From the NCBI GenBank assembly GCA_963565915.1, contig OY751485.1:3596001-3660000 (forward strand): DNA of 64,000 nt, written 5' to 3'. The DNA comes from Entoloma clypeatum (Eukaryota; Basidiomycota; Agaricomycetes; Agaricales; Entolomataceae). Shown one piece after another: positions 41,190 through 52,954 of the stretch (position 1 is the first letter of the stretch; every line of letters begins with the position of its first letter). The translations under genes were made by a program, and so were the position numbers. The notes beneath the pieces are model-generated. The model was not told the DNA's origin. It was given only the letters and a program-made list of their open reading frames with translations, and did not search any database.

Positions 41190-41500
41190 AGTATGTAGTG
41201 CTACGAGATCTTGGTAGCCGGCGTACCTGGGTACACAAGTCCTTGTTACATAGTGATCTGTTGCTTGTCTGTAGCCCACAGCCAAGAGTCCGTAGTCACC
41301 TCGTAGTGAATGAGAGCAGTTGGGTAGCAACCCGCTATGATATGTAGTCACCCATATTTACCATATTAGGACTGCTATGACAACAATTTCGTTAACCGTT
41401 GCTCTCGGTAACCTTAGTTCTGACATGTAGTTTACTACATGCAAGCAATACAAAAATGAAAAACAACCATATATTCAAGGGAGTAACACTATGCACTACA
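41190..41500. repeat. Left subterminal region of the Plavaka element
   Basis: Short words TGTAGT, CTACAT and GTAGTCACC recur here in both orientations, as is usual for transposase-binding subterminal repeats of CACTA-related elements. No ORF. Confidence 0.55.
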
Positions 41501-41519
41501 CTGAACTACAAGTCAATCC

Positions 41520-44035
41520 CATTTTCCAAATCCTCACCCTCACTTTCTGTCTCGCCTGTATGACCAGTAAGTTCACTACATGCACGCTCCTCTTCCTCTC
41601 CAATGAGCTGCCAAACTGGTAGTGAATTGTCAACACATCCCGAATGGTGTCTACGAAATTGATGGTGAGATTCACACCATGTGTGATGTCAGAGAAAGGA
41701 CCTTACTCAGCTTGTTTGAATAGAGTCTTTCGCCGATTTGTGGTAACAACCTTGTCAATGTTGCTCCATGTCTTGAGGTCGGCTAGGTGAGCCTTGTAGT
41801 ATGATGCAACAACTTTTTCCTCGAAGGATGCCTGTTTGTGAGCCCCAGTGCTCCACTCTTTCAGGCAAAACTCCATCTACAACCAGGAATGTCAGTATGA
41901 TAACAAAAAAATGAGGGATACATCTACACACCAGGGTAAAAATCAGGGTGAGAGTTTTGAGCAAGATTGGATTGAAGTATTTGGGTGTAACCAGCTCGTG
42001 TTTGTGTATTCTGTCAAGAACATTAATCACAAATACAGACATTTAATCGAACATACCTTGTAGTGAAACACTGCCTTTTCAATCAACTCTTTCACCAGCT
42101 GTTATATACCATTCTAGCTCCAACAACCTCCGATCATCTCCGATCAATTCCGATCAATTCCGATCAATTCCGCTCCAATGATCTCCGATCAATTCCGATA
42201 TTCCGGACATCCATTACCTCCGCATCTCCGCATGTTGCCATCGTGCATTTCATATTCATAACTCCATGCCCTTATCCATTTCATATTCATATTCCCGTTT
42301 ACTTATGCATCACCTTTTCCGCATGGTCCGTTGACCGACATCTCTGATGTTCGTTACAGTCGCTGGCAACTTAAGCCACAACTCCGGACCTACTCCGACC
42401 ATCTCCGTAAAGTAATTACATTTAGGTATTTAAGCTCGTACCATACCTGTAGTTCCTCAGTTTGAATATCAACAAAGTTCACTCCTCTACTCCCCGTTCA
42501 TGCCAGAGATCCTCGCCATGGTACAATACGCCGACAACATCCTCATCTACTGCTCTTCCTCCATCGTTACCCTTCGACGAGCTCAGTACTGTGTCCGAGT
42601 CACAACTCCGACGTCGTCCGACCATTTCCACGTCAATGTGTCTCTCACCGAGATCTTTCCGAGGACCTCTGCACCTCCGACCTCTCCTCCGACCTCCTGA
42701 AATTGGGACACCTTATCCAACAAACGGCGGCGCAACACATATGTTGAAGCCACGTCCCTCCCCTTCGTCGTTCCTCCGCATTTCCAGAGTTCCGCTCTGG
42801 TCTCAGTCCTACGTCCGACCTCCGACGGACTCCGACGAAGCTCCGACGTTTCACCTACTTAACACCAGCTTTGAATTCTGCCTGACTTCCTTTGGCCGTG
42901 TATCATGATAGACCTGAAACACAGCCACAACAAGGGAACGGACATGGTCGAGGATCTCCCCTCGTATGCATGAGCCACGTTTCTTGATCTGAATAATTGT
43001 TAATGATTTTTAATAAGATTGCTGAGGAAAAAGGACCAACTAATTGTACTGCACGATCCAAGAGTTTAAATGTCTGAGATGCATTGAGGAAAGAGTGAGC
43101 TTCAGCCCAAATGACAGGTAACCATTGTGCCTTCAACCCATCATTGGGAAATGCATTCATAGTGCATATGTAGACTTCGTATCCAGCCATGGTACGCAGA
43201 AGGACTGCCTGCGCCAGAGGATTTTCAAAGTCTGCGAGCTTGGGTCGTGATTTGAGATCAACATCGTGCCATACTTTGAGAGCCGTAGAGGATGGTGGTG
43301 TTTTAGAGGCAGCAACAGAGGGCGAACACAGCCGACTTTCTTGAGGAGTGGGATCCCTAGAGTCTGTGCCACTGCCCAGTGGTGTCAAAGCCTCTTCGGG
43401 ATCAGTAATTTGGCATCATGAAGCCTCATTGGCGGTGGCAGTGGTGGATTGGTGGTTACAGTCAACACGGCGGAGCCTGCCTGGGGGTTTGATCAACATC
43501 AATTGCTACCAAAGGATGAATCTAACGATGAGAGATTAATATATGAGAGTTCACAAAAATGAGGAAAATATACTGTGCTCGAGAAGCCATAGACTCTCTC
43601 ATCCTCGTCCTCACTCTCGATGTTATCATCATCATCCTCGCCATCAGCACTGGGTTCAGCTACTTTTTTTTTCATGGCCTTGAGTTTTTTTTTTTGCTTA
43701 GCGAGGGCTGCCTGTGTCTTCATGATATTTTTCTTATCTGAAGCACAGATCATGATCAGCTGGGCTCGGGGACAAAGCATAACATACCATTCAAATTTTG
43801 CTTCTGACTTGCCTTCCGTACCCATTTGTTGGCAGACTGAGGAGGATCATTATCATCCCCATCATCTATATAAACAAAACTTTAGGTGCTGATAGGACAA
43901 TATAGAAAAGACAAGTTACTGTTGGGTACAGCTGGCCGCTTCTTCGCCTTGGACTTAGCCAGAGTCTGAGCAGCCTGGAGTGGTTCTTTATCTCCATCAG
44001 ATTCAGAGGAGACGACACGATGCGCCATTGGTTGG
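41520..44035 (-). pseudogene. Plavaka-associated DUF6532-like gene, split by a solo LTR
   Basis: Starts near 44035 (MAHRVVSSESDGDKEPLQAA), with lysine-rich and acidic segments (KQKKKLKAMKKKVAEPSADG, then a D/E run). A folded region follows: LAQAVLLRTMAGYEVYICTM and NAFPNDGLKAQWLPVIWAEA near 43215-43090. After the LTR it continues with LVKELIEKAVFHYK (near 42094-42050) and VEFCLKEWSTGAHKQASFEE near 41870. The pattern, including an EW-x-G segment near the end, resembles DUF6532 proteins that accompany such transposons in basidiomycetes. Short introns are evident. The LTR insertion and stops make it a pseudogene. The function of the family is unknown. Confidence 0.55.
42100..42864 (+). repeat. 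Complete solo LTR, family D (765 bp)
   Basis: TGTTATATACC to CCTACTTAACA with the 5 bp target duplication CCAGC on both sides (42095-42099 and 42865-42869). It is the reference copy for the damaged LTRs at 17064-22799, 48477-53009 and 7832-8031. The U3 side holds five tandem ATCAATTCCG-like words near 42135-42200. No internal domain is in the window, so the family of the parent element is unknown. Confidence 0.93.
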
Positions 44036-44211
44036 CACAAGCTGGCAGAGGCAGACAAAAGAAACAGCTGAGTCAAGGGAAGTGGTGGGTAGAGATGAGA
44101 AAATTTTTCGATCACGCCACAGAGCAACACCACCTACCCGATGCTGTTTCTGAGCACCATGAGTTCCAGTGACCGACCTCTCAAACCTCCACTCAATTCC
44201 CTTTCACACAA

Positions 44212-47200
44212 TGCAGTTCTTTTGCGAAATCTGTGGAGCTCAAAAACCTACAAAACAAGGCATTAGATCACACTTGGCGCAGAGTGCCACCTGCCGTGAA
44301 AATTTCAATCAAAAATACCATCCAACCCCCCAAAGTGGCCGTACACCCCACAACTTGCCAGAGATCGAACTTCATCTGTTTTCATGGTCAGGGGCAGACC
44401 TCATTCCCGAACCTGAGCCACTGGCGGATGCACCATCACAATCATGGCGCCCAACTGTTGAGAATCTTCCAGACAAAGATGCTCCTCAATTTCATTGGAT
44501 TGAAGAGTTCTCCGGACCTGCTGGATCTGTCTTGGCACCCTGCAAAAGCACATTTCAGGAATGGAGGAAGCGGCAGCAAAAAGACGGACACAAACCTCGG
44601 CATCCCTTTGCAACCAAAGAAGAATGGGAGTTGGCAAAGTGGCTGATGACAAGTGGTGTAAGTCAGAAAAAGATTGGCGAGTTTCTGGAATTGGATGCTG
44701 TATGTACATTCTCGTTTTGAATTACACAAATGCTCATAAATCCCTGGGCAGATCCAAAATGGAGTCAACCCCAGCTTTCATAACACAAGGAGCCTCCTTC
44801 AGTGTATCAATTCCCTCCCTGTTGGACCAGACTTGTACCATGCTTGAGGCCACAGGGGATCAAAAAGACACAAAAGGCAAGTTCATCACCGAGGAATTGG
44901 AAGTTTGGTGTCAGGATCCTGTCGAATGCATTCAAGAGCTTTTAGAAAACCCTGTCTTTGGCAAGGCCAATGCCTATGTACCATATCATGTTTATAGGGA
45001 TGAGACACAAAAGAACCGTGAATATGGGGAGATGGCGACAGCAGACTGGTGGTGGGAAACACAAGTACATGAATATATGCATCCTGTCATCGCATTCCAA
45101 GCTTATGACAGCAATAGAAAGATTTGCCACCAGCGGCGACCGTTGTCCCTGTGATTCTGTCATCAGATAAAACGAATTTGATGGCATTCAGTGGAGACAA
45201 GCAAGCATACCCTGTGTATATTGGCATTGGAAACACAAACAGTAAAATACAGCGCAAATCTTCATCACATGCCATGACTCTTCTTGGATACATTCCAGTC
45301 ATGAAGCTCAAGTGTTTCTCTGAGGGTAGGCAATCAGCTGAAGGGCACCAACTCTTCCATGAAGCGATGAAGATCATGACAAAGCCGCTCATAGAAGCTG
45401 GCCACAAGGGGATCAAGATGCGCTGTGCTGACAGTTTCATTCGCAAGGTCTATCCAACCCTTGCATCATATATTGCAGATTACCCTGAACAATGCCTCAT
45501 GGTGGGCTGCAAGGAGAACTCCTGCCCATGATGCACTGTCCCTCCAAAGCAATGCGGTGATCCTGTCTACTCTGTTGAACGTGATCCTGACAAAACACTT
45601 GAAGTTCTGCGGAAGAAGGCTCGCAAAGGCAATCCTAAAGAATTCAATGATTGGTGTCTTCATCCTATTAGTCCTTTTTGGGCTAACTTACCTCGCTGTA
45701 ATATTTTTGCATGCATAACACCCGACCTCCTCCACCAACTCCACAAGGGGGTCTTCAAAGACCACATCATTGACTGGGCCACCAAATCTGTCAATGGAGG
45801 AGCTGAAGAAATAGATCAGTGATTCCATACTATGACTCCGCACTCAAGCTTGTGACATTTCAAGAAAGGAATCTCACTCATGACACAGTGGACAGGGACC
45901 GAGCATAAAAACATGGAAAAGGTATTTCTTGATGTGCTGGCTAACACAACGGATCTGGCAGTGATACAAGCGGTGCATGGGGTGCTGGATTTCATCTACT
46001 ATGCCTATTTCGAGGTTCAAACTGATGAATCGTTGGCCCAACTTGATGCAGCATGGGCTGCTTTTCACAAAAACAAGGACATCTTCGTAACACTTGATAT
46101 TCGGGAGCATTTCAACATCAGTAAACTTCACAATATCAAGCATTACCTTGACTCAATTAGGTCCCTCGGGAGCGCAGCCAATTTCAATACAGAAGCCACT
46201 GAACGTCTTCATATCGACTTCGCAAAAATCGGCTATCAGGCAACAAACAAAAAAGCCTACATCAAGCAAATGACGACATGGTTAAGGCGGCAGGATGTGA
46301 TACACCGTTTTCACACATACCTTCAATGGACTGGCACATCATCCAAATCCAAAATAGCCTCCGTCGACAGCGAGGACAGGGATGAAGAAGTTGATGCTGA
46401 CTCGGATCCAGATGACGATGTGGACCTGGCTCAACAAACAACGATGACTTATGGCATTGCAAAACGGCCAGCAATTCCTCAAGTCACCATCAACTCGATT
46501 GTCAATGACTTTGGCACTGTCGACTTTCTCCCACACCTCAATGCGTTCATCTACGAAAATCATATTCGCTCTCGCAAACCTCCTTCAGCCCACTCCATCT
46601 TTCCTGTGTACAACTGCCTCACGCTCAGCCTCCCACCCATCCCAGAAGTCTCAAACATGATTCTTAATGATGTCATCATTGCCACAAATCGAAAGGTGGG
46701 GAGGGTAACAATGAAAGGCCTCAAACCAGCTACACCTGCATGCTTTAGTATGGTACTTGTTTGATCAAACACAAAACAGAATGGACAGATGAATGGTGAG
46801 TCCTAATTTCATGCTTGTTGTTCAGCACTTGTTCTGACAAACTACACCATAACTGTACAATTTTTAGGCCTTTGTTTAGGTCAAGTGCGGCTCATTTTTG
46901 CTCTACCCATTGAGTATGATTCCTTTCATGAACCTCTCCTCTATATCCATTGGTTCAGGCCATTTCGCACACCGTTTCCTGACTTGGAGATGTATAACAT
47001 CTCATTTGCGACTCGAAACCACTGGCCTCATGCATCAATCATTCCTGCCTCACATGTCGTCCGCACATGTCACTTAATTCCTCATTTCAGGCACTCCGCA
47101 AACTGCAATTGGACATCAGATGGTGTTCTTGATGATGCTCCTTCATTCTATCTCAATTCCTACCTTCGACACTACAATTTCTACCATCTTCGTTACCTCC

Positions 47201-47310
47201 CTTCCCTCGAGCACTTCCGCAATCGTTCACAGCAACAAGTCCTCAGAGACCAGCGCACTGCGGAGGCTCACAGTCTTCATCAACAGATACTAGCACAACA
47301 CCGCCGATAG
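44212..47310 (+). pseudogene. Plavaka-type transposase
   Basis: Starts with a C2HC-type finger (MQFFCEICGAQKPTKQGIRSH). It continues through WELAKWLMTSGVSQKKIGEF, an intron, AYVPYHVYRDETQKN, then VVPVILSSDKTNLMAFSGDK and YPVYIGIGNTNSKIQRKSSS (likely DDE core entry), ADYPEQCLMVGCKE, ITPDLLHQLHKGVFKDHIID, TQWTGTEHKNMEKVFLDVLA and EATERLHIDFAKIGYQATNK. The last exon (46885-47310) holds ATRNHWPHASIIPASHVVRT and a C-terminal DAPSFYLNSYLRHYNFYHL segment. At least two in-frame TGA codons stand where CGA is expected, so the gene is dead but only mildly decayed. Confidence 0.8.
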
Positions 47311-47576
47311 TTAAACCCTACTCTCCAAGCCTGTAATTCAACATACAAAATTTATTATTGCTACGGACCTCTCAAATGACATAATACTCGCTGCCTAGAC
47401 TATTAACTCTACATATTCTTGTAGCAGTCTGCCCTGACAACATAGCCATGGTAATGACTACTGCCAGCTACAAAGGACTACCAAGGGCTATCAAGTCACG
47501 TGTGTGGCTACAAAATAATGGATATTCTGAGTGTAGATTTTGTAGCCTTTTATTTTTTTCTGATGTATGTTATAAA

Positions 47577-47810
47577 CTAATGACTTATATGGTCCAGATG
47601 TAGGTTTTGTAATGATAAGAGGTGACGCTCCTGGGCAAGTTCAGCTTGAGGATGGTTGCAGAAATGATACAGGTCAAGCAAATGATGAAGGAGGTAAAAG
47701 TCATGGTGTTGGAGGTAAGGATTAAGGTAAAATGATGCATCAGCAAACCCAGATGTTTGGCTGTAGCAAACTGTAATAAATCCTGTGATGCTGTAGTCAC
47801 ATGTAGTCAC
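47577..47810 (-). pseudogene. Inverted fragment of Plavaka transposase C-terminus
   Basis: The minus-strand reading DASFYLNPYLQHHDFYLLHH resembles the plus-strand transposase end DAPSFYLNSYLRHYNFYHLR at about 47135-47190. So a second, related Plavaka copy lies tail to tail with the first. Confidence 0.7.
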
Positions 47811-47860
47811 ATGTAGTCACATGTAGTCACATGTAGTCACATGTAGTTACATGTAGTACT
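47797..47860. repeat. Tandem GTAGTCACAT decamers
   Basis: Five to six consecutive GTAGTCACAT units, followed by more degenerate GTAGT words to about 47990. It is probably the subterminal repeat of the second Plavaka copy. Confidence 0.8.
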
Positions 47861-48129
47861 GTAGTGTCCCATAGTGCACCATAGTGCTGTACCATGGCAG
47901 TGCAGTAGCATTGTAGGAGCTGTAGTACGATGTAGTGATGTAGTATGTGATAGCACCATAGAAGTGTACTGATGCAGTATGTCATAGCATTATGAGGTAA
48001 ACATTCATTATTTTTGCAAAGTGACCAGTTCCGTGTTTTCATCTAAGTCTGTTCAAACTCCGCTCAGTTATATCCAGCCACGTTGCTGGTTGTGATTCTC
48101 ATCTTTTCCTCCCTTTACCACCATCTCCT

Positions 48130-48410
48130 CCCACTTTGACCCCATTGTGCCCAACAACCGCCCTCACACTCAAGAGCTGCCCCATGCCCAATGGCTGTCC
48201 TGTATGTCCAACAACTGCCCCTGTGCCCAACAACCACCCCCATGCCTAACGACCGCCCTCATGCCCAAGAGCTGCCCTCCCTGGCCAACAGCCGTCCTGT
48301 GTGCCCAACAACTGCCCCCATGTTCAACGACCGCACCTCGCACCCAAGAGCTGCCCTCCATGTCCAATGACCACCCCCGTGCCTAACAACTGCCCCTCTG
48401 TTAAATAACT
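48130..48410. repeat. Minisatellite, TGCCCAAC-type 20 bp units
   Basis: Tandem units of about 20 bp with core GCCCAACAAC or GCCCAATG. Same family as the arrays at 6570, 50230 and 54590 but without a recognisable hAT-like terminus next to it. Confidence 0.75.
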
Positions 48411-48688
48411 GAGACCACATGACCTTGTTTATTTTCTTGCGGTCTTCCATGGGTGTCAGACCTAAGAGGGGAATACTGTTATATCCGTTTCTGAGTCTCC
48501 GATCCACTCCGATTGTCCTCTGATATTCCAGACATCTGTTACCTCCGCATCTCCACATGTTGCCATCATGCATTTCATATTCCTGTTTACTTATGCATTG
48601 CCTTTTCCGCATGGTCTGCTGATCGACATCTCTGATGTTCGATACAGTCACTGGCAACTTATGCCACAACTCTGGACCTACCCTGACC

Positions 48689-50970
48689 TAGTGTTTGAAG
48701 GTTCAGTCTACATAGACCTGAACCAGACTGAACTGAACTGGAAAATAGACCACGTTGGACTGAACCATGGTCTAAGGTCTATACGTTTTAGAAAATTTAG
48801 ACTGCAGTTCAGTCTAGATTTTTTTTTTGACTTAGACCGCAAAAAGACCAGTCTAAACAGGTCTAGACCGGTCTTTTTGCCCTTTGGGATACACCTCTAA
48901 CCCCCCCTAATATTCTACAATTTTTGGATATTTTTCAGTAATCTGCATAATATTCTAGATATTTATAGTCCAATTTCATCGGTCCAAGGCTTGTTTTGAA
49001 GCTACAACTGAGTGGAATACATTTCTAGCTTGTATATAAACTCTTGCTCAGAGTCACAAAGGTTAAGAATTGAGTAAAACATGGTGAAAACATAGATGAT
49101 TACAGTGTTATTTTTTTGTATCTGTACTATTATTACTGTGTTATTTTTGTTATATCTGTGTGCCTCTCATTGTGGAGTGAGCAATGGGTGGATGTGTCGA
49201 TTCGACGTTGGATGATGCACGACATGCATGCATCAAATGTGTCAAATATATGTAAACAAACTCAAAAAACATTGCATTTCTCCTTAATATGGCTACACAG
49301 GAGGAAGTAAGCTTACATACTATATCAATTATGTACCAGAGTATCATATAAACATGTATTTATTTTATGAATTTTTGCCATGGATTTGAGCATATAGCGA
49401 CACTTTACACCAAACAATGGTAAACAATGTGCAAATGCATCGCACGTGCCTGCGCGATGCCTTTCTCATGATCTAATAATAGTTTAACATGATAGAACTC
49501 ATCAATATATATGTATTCACCTTCTGAAACATCTTGTATAATTTTTAGATCTCTAGATAAGATAGAAATGATGAAATGTGCATATTTCAGTAAAAGTGTT
49601 ATATCTCCATAATGAATGCACCAAATTTGAAAAACAGATGTGCTGTGAGGTCCCTGAATGAGGAGAATCCAAAGCTGAAACAAAATTTTTTGGTCAAATT
49701 TTCGATCTATTTTGCTTCTATTCACCTTATTAAGTCCTTGGGCTTGATTTGAATGGTCTGAGTAGATTTACATACAATGTTACAATGGTATATATACAGT
49801 ACATATAGACTACAGTGGTTGTGGAAGGGAGGAAGTAAGAAAAGGTTGTTTTTGTGTTTGAGAAAACCCATGATGATGCCCTGTTGATGACAACTACAGT
49901 GTGCCATTGTTTTGATGCATCATTTCAGAATTCTACCTACATAGCTCATATATTTAACTGGTTATATGCTTACTATTAGCTTCTAAGTATCTCTACATGT
50001 TACAAACTATTTTTAGGACTTACAGTGTCATGGATTGGGCATCAAAGGTGCGAGTTTCAACGATGTGCGTTGCTCGGCATTGATGCCAAGCACTCTCGGC
50101 AATTGGCGAAAGTCGAACCATACATTAGTCAACAGCCAGCCCAACATTCCCACACTTTTTTTATCCCCCACCTTCACTCCACCCAGCCACTCCCCCCCCC
50201 CTAATGCCCGCCCCTTGTGCACAACGACCCCTATAGAGCCCAACGGCCCCCTCTAATGCCCAACTGCCTCCCACTCATGCCCAACAGCGTCCACTCGCGC
50301 CCAACGTGCCCAATGGCTCCCTCTAATGCCCAACGGCGTCCTGCCCTTACTAGCGCCCAACGGCCCTTTCTGACGCCCAACTGCCCTCTCTGATGCCCAA
50401 TGGCGTCAAGGCATGCCCAATGGCACCTTCTCATGCCCCACGGCCCTCTCTTGCCCCCAACGACACCATTTCGTGCCTTATGACCTCCAACTCATGTGCA
50501 ACGCCCTCCCTTCCCGCACGTCACCCTTCCTTCCTGCCTACCACCCTCCAACTTGCGCCAACACCCTCCTTTCATGCGCAACATGTTTCCTTCAAGCCCT
50601 ACGGCCCCCTCTTGTGCCCAGCTGCCGCAACCCGTGCCCAACAGCCCCCCCTTTTGTGCCTAACGCCCTCCAACTCGCATGCAATGCCCTTCCTTCACAC
50701 GCAACACCCTTTCTTTGAGCCCAACAGCACCTTCTTGCGCGCAACACCCTCCCACTCATGCCCACTGACATTACATACAGCGTGTATATATTTAGACACA
50801 ATATATAATACAAAACCAGTTCGGTCCACCCTCTGTGGGTGCGATGGACTGGTCCTGTACGGTCCGGTCCAGTTTTTTTTATGTTTTTGTGGTATTGAAA
50901 GACTGGTCTCGGTCTTGGTCCATCCCTCTTGGAGGCAAAAAACCGAACCAATCCGAACCCTCAAACACTA
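48689..50970. mobile_element. 2.3 kb non-coding hAT-like element
   Basis: Terminal inverted repeats TAGTGTTTGAAGGTTCAG and the inverse of TAGTGTTTGAGGGTTCGG. Flanks CCCTGACC and TTCTGACC each differ by one base from the likely original CTCTGACC, so an 8 bp duplication is probable. Inside are an AT-rich 1.1 kb left part (48900-50000), a short conserved block and a 20 bp minisatellite. No ORF with coding character, so it depends on an outside transposase. Confidence 0.75.
50230..50770. repeat. Minisatellite array inside the 2.3 kb hAT-like element
   Basis: About 27 units of roughly 20 bp with core TGCCCAACGGC. It ends where CCCACTGACATTACATACA begins. The same join occurs at 6840 in the partial copy. 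Confidence 0.85.
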
Positions 50971-51366
50971 TTCTGACCATCATCCGTAAAGTAATCACAT
51001 TTAGATATTTAAGCTTGTACCATACCTGTAGTTTCTCAGTTCGAATATCAACCAAGTTCACTCCTCTACTCTCAGTTCATGCCAGAGATCCTTGCTGTGG
51101 TACAATACACCAACAACAACATCATCTTCTGCTCTTCCTCTATTGTTACCCTTCAACAAGCCCAGTACTGTGTCTGAGTCACAACTCCAATGTCGTCCAA
51201 TCACTTCCACGTCCTCCTCCAACCTCCACACCTCCAACCTCCTCCAACCTCCTGAAATTGGAACACCTTATGCAACAAACAGCAGCACAACACATATGTT
51301 GAAGCCACGTCCCTCCCCTTCATCGTTCCTCCGCATTTCCAGAGTTCCGCTCCAGTCTCAGTCTTA

Positions 51367-52954
51367 CAGTGCCTCACAAAACTGATTCAATGTTTGTTGC
51401 TTTTTGAATACCTTCAAGATAACTCTGCAAAGAATACCAATTGAATTAAACCTTTGGTATATAATTGAAAGCCCTACTTCAGGGCTTTCAGAATATAAAG
51501 GAATCATATGATTTAGATCAGAATCCATGGAGATATGATTAAATTAAATCAGCAACTCATTGAATCAGTTTTGTGAGTACCTATGGCAATTATCAGAATC
51601 AAATGCTTCACTGGTTGTATGGTAACCAGTTGTCATGACTTACTGATGGAACTTGAATAGAACCCTGATGGGTTGTCAAGAAAAGTTGTATAAGAAGAAT
51701 CCAACCTCAACAGCCTCCATAATTAATCATGCGCCCTATCTCCTCTTCCCACAAGGAAAACATTCTTTCTCTGGCCTCCAATGGTCACTCCACTCGTCAT
51801 ATTGCCTCTAACCTGGGTGTCAGCCAACCAACTGTCTCCAGAGTGCTTCAGAATCTTCTTCCTCATTGCAATCTCTCTTCTGGTGGTCGTCCATCCAAGC
51901 TTTCTCCCACCAACACATGAAACATACTTTCACAAATCACCTCAGGGAGAGCCTCCAATGCTGTGCAGGCTACCAAACACATCAACACTGTCATCTCCAA
52001 TCCTGTCTCCCCAGAAACTGTGAGAAGGGTTCTCAGAAAACATGAATTCAAGGCTGTAACAAAGAAGAAAAGACCTTTCTTAAAGGCCATACATTGGAAG
52101 AGGCGGTTGGCATTTGCTATGAAGCACAGGGAATGGACAGTGGAGGACTGGAAGAGGGTCATTTGGTCAGATGAGACCAAAATCAACAGGTTTGGGTCAG
52201 ATGGCAAGGAATGGGTCTGGAAAAAGAAGGGTGAGGGGCTTATTGAAAGAGAGGTTCAGGGCACAGTCAAGTTTGGGGGAGGAAATATTATGGTTTGGGG
52301 TTGTATGGGTTGGAAAGGTGTGGGGAGACTTGCAGAGGTTGAAGGGAGGATGGATGCTGATCAGTATGTGTCCATTTTGGAGGACAATTTGCTGCCCAGC
52401 ATGGAGGAGAGTGGAATCTCTGAAGAGGAGATCATTTTTCAGCAGGACAATGACCCCAAGCACACCTCCAAGAAGGCCAAAAAATGGATGGACAGCAAGA
52501 ATATTGCTCTGCTGGATTGGCCTGCACAGTCCCCAGACCTCAATTCTATTGAACACCTTATCCAACACCACCCAAGGGAGTCTGGGAGATTTGAGACAGA
52601 GCAGCAGAGGTGTGGAATAATATAGAGCCAGAAGTGTGTCAAAACCTGATATAAAGTATGCCAAGAAGGGTAGAGGCAGTAATCAAAGCTAAGGGGGGTA
52701 ATACCAAGTACTAAAGTATAAAATACTGTATTTATTGTACATACTCACAAAACTGATTCAATGAGTCCCTGGAGTAATTTGATCATATATTGATCATTTT
52801 TTATGGGAATTACATAATTATTGCAGATTCCAAGAGTCCTGAAGCAGGGCTTTTAACCAGGTACCAATACCTTCTTTTGATTGGCATTATTTGCAAAGTT
52901 ATTTTGAAGGTATTCACAAAGTAGCAAACATTGAATCAGTTTTGTGAGACACTG
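51367..52954 (+). mobile_element. Tc1/mariner-like element, copy 2, with long terminal repeats
   Basis: 1,588 bp, flanked by TA on both sides (51365-51366, 52955-52956). The outer termini are CAGTGCCTCACAAAACTG and CAGTGTCTCACAAAACTG (inverted). Each end is about 215 bp and closes with an inverted inner copy of the terminus (51553-51580; 52740-52766). The left end also has the hairpin GAAAGCCCT-acttc-AGGGCTTTC (51468-51490). Confidence 0.95.
51729..52684 (+). pseudogene. Tc1-like DD34E transposase (copy 2)
   Basis: Two open segments in one frame: a helix-turn-helix N-terminus (SSHKENILSLASNGHSTRHI) to a TGA at 51918-51920, then the catalytic domain from 51963. Catalytic residues: Asp in IWSDETKINRF, Asp in FQQDNDPKHTS and Glu in DLNSIEHL, spacing D-34-E. 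After SIEHL about 29 bp are missing compared with copy 1, which shifts the frame. The original C-terminus (SMPRRVEAVIKAKGGNTKY) is still readable at about 52645-52700. Dead by one nonsense change and one deletion, but the ends look usable in trans. Confidence 0.93.

Larger units (their letters stand above)
41190..47560. mobile_element. Plavaka-type (CACTA-related) DNA transposon
   Basis: Two divergently transcribed genes between terminal regions rich in GTAGT words (41190-41440: TGTAGTGCTACG, GTAGTCACC; right side from 47395). The plus-strand gene is a Plavaka-type transposase and the minus-strand gene a DUF6532-like protein. A 765 bp solo LTR interrupts the second gene. The exact termini and target duplication could not be fixed by eye. 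Confidence 0.75.

Noticed and set aside
44401..44768. Minus-strand ORFs of 102 and 108 codons
   Set aside because: Opposite to the N-terminal part of the Plavaka transposase, with no motif of their own.
47797..47860. Tandem decamers as a possible CRISPR or telomere-like array
   Set aside because: The units are contiguous without spacers and match the GTAGT words of Plavaka subterminal DNA; no fungal telomere motif TTAGGG array is present.
50393..50989. 198-codon ORF over the minisatellite
   Set aside because: Same cause as above; no coding character outside the repeat.
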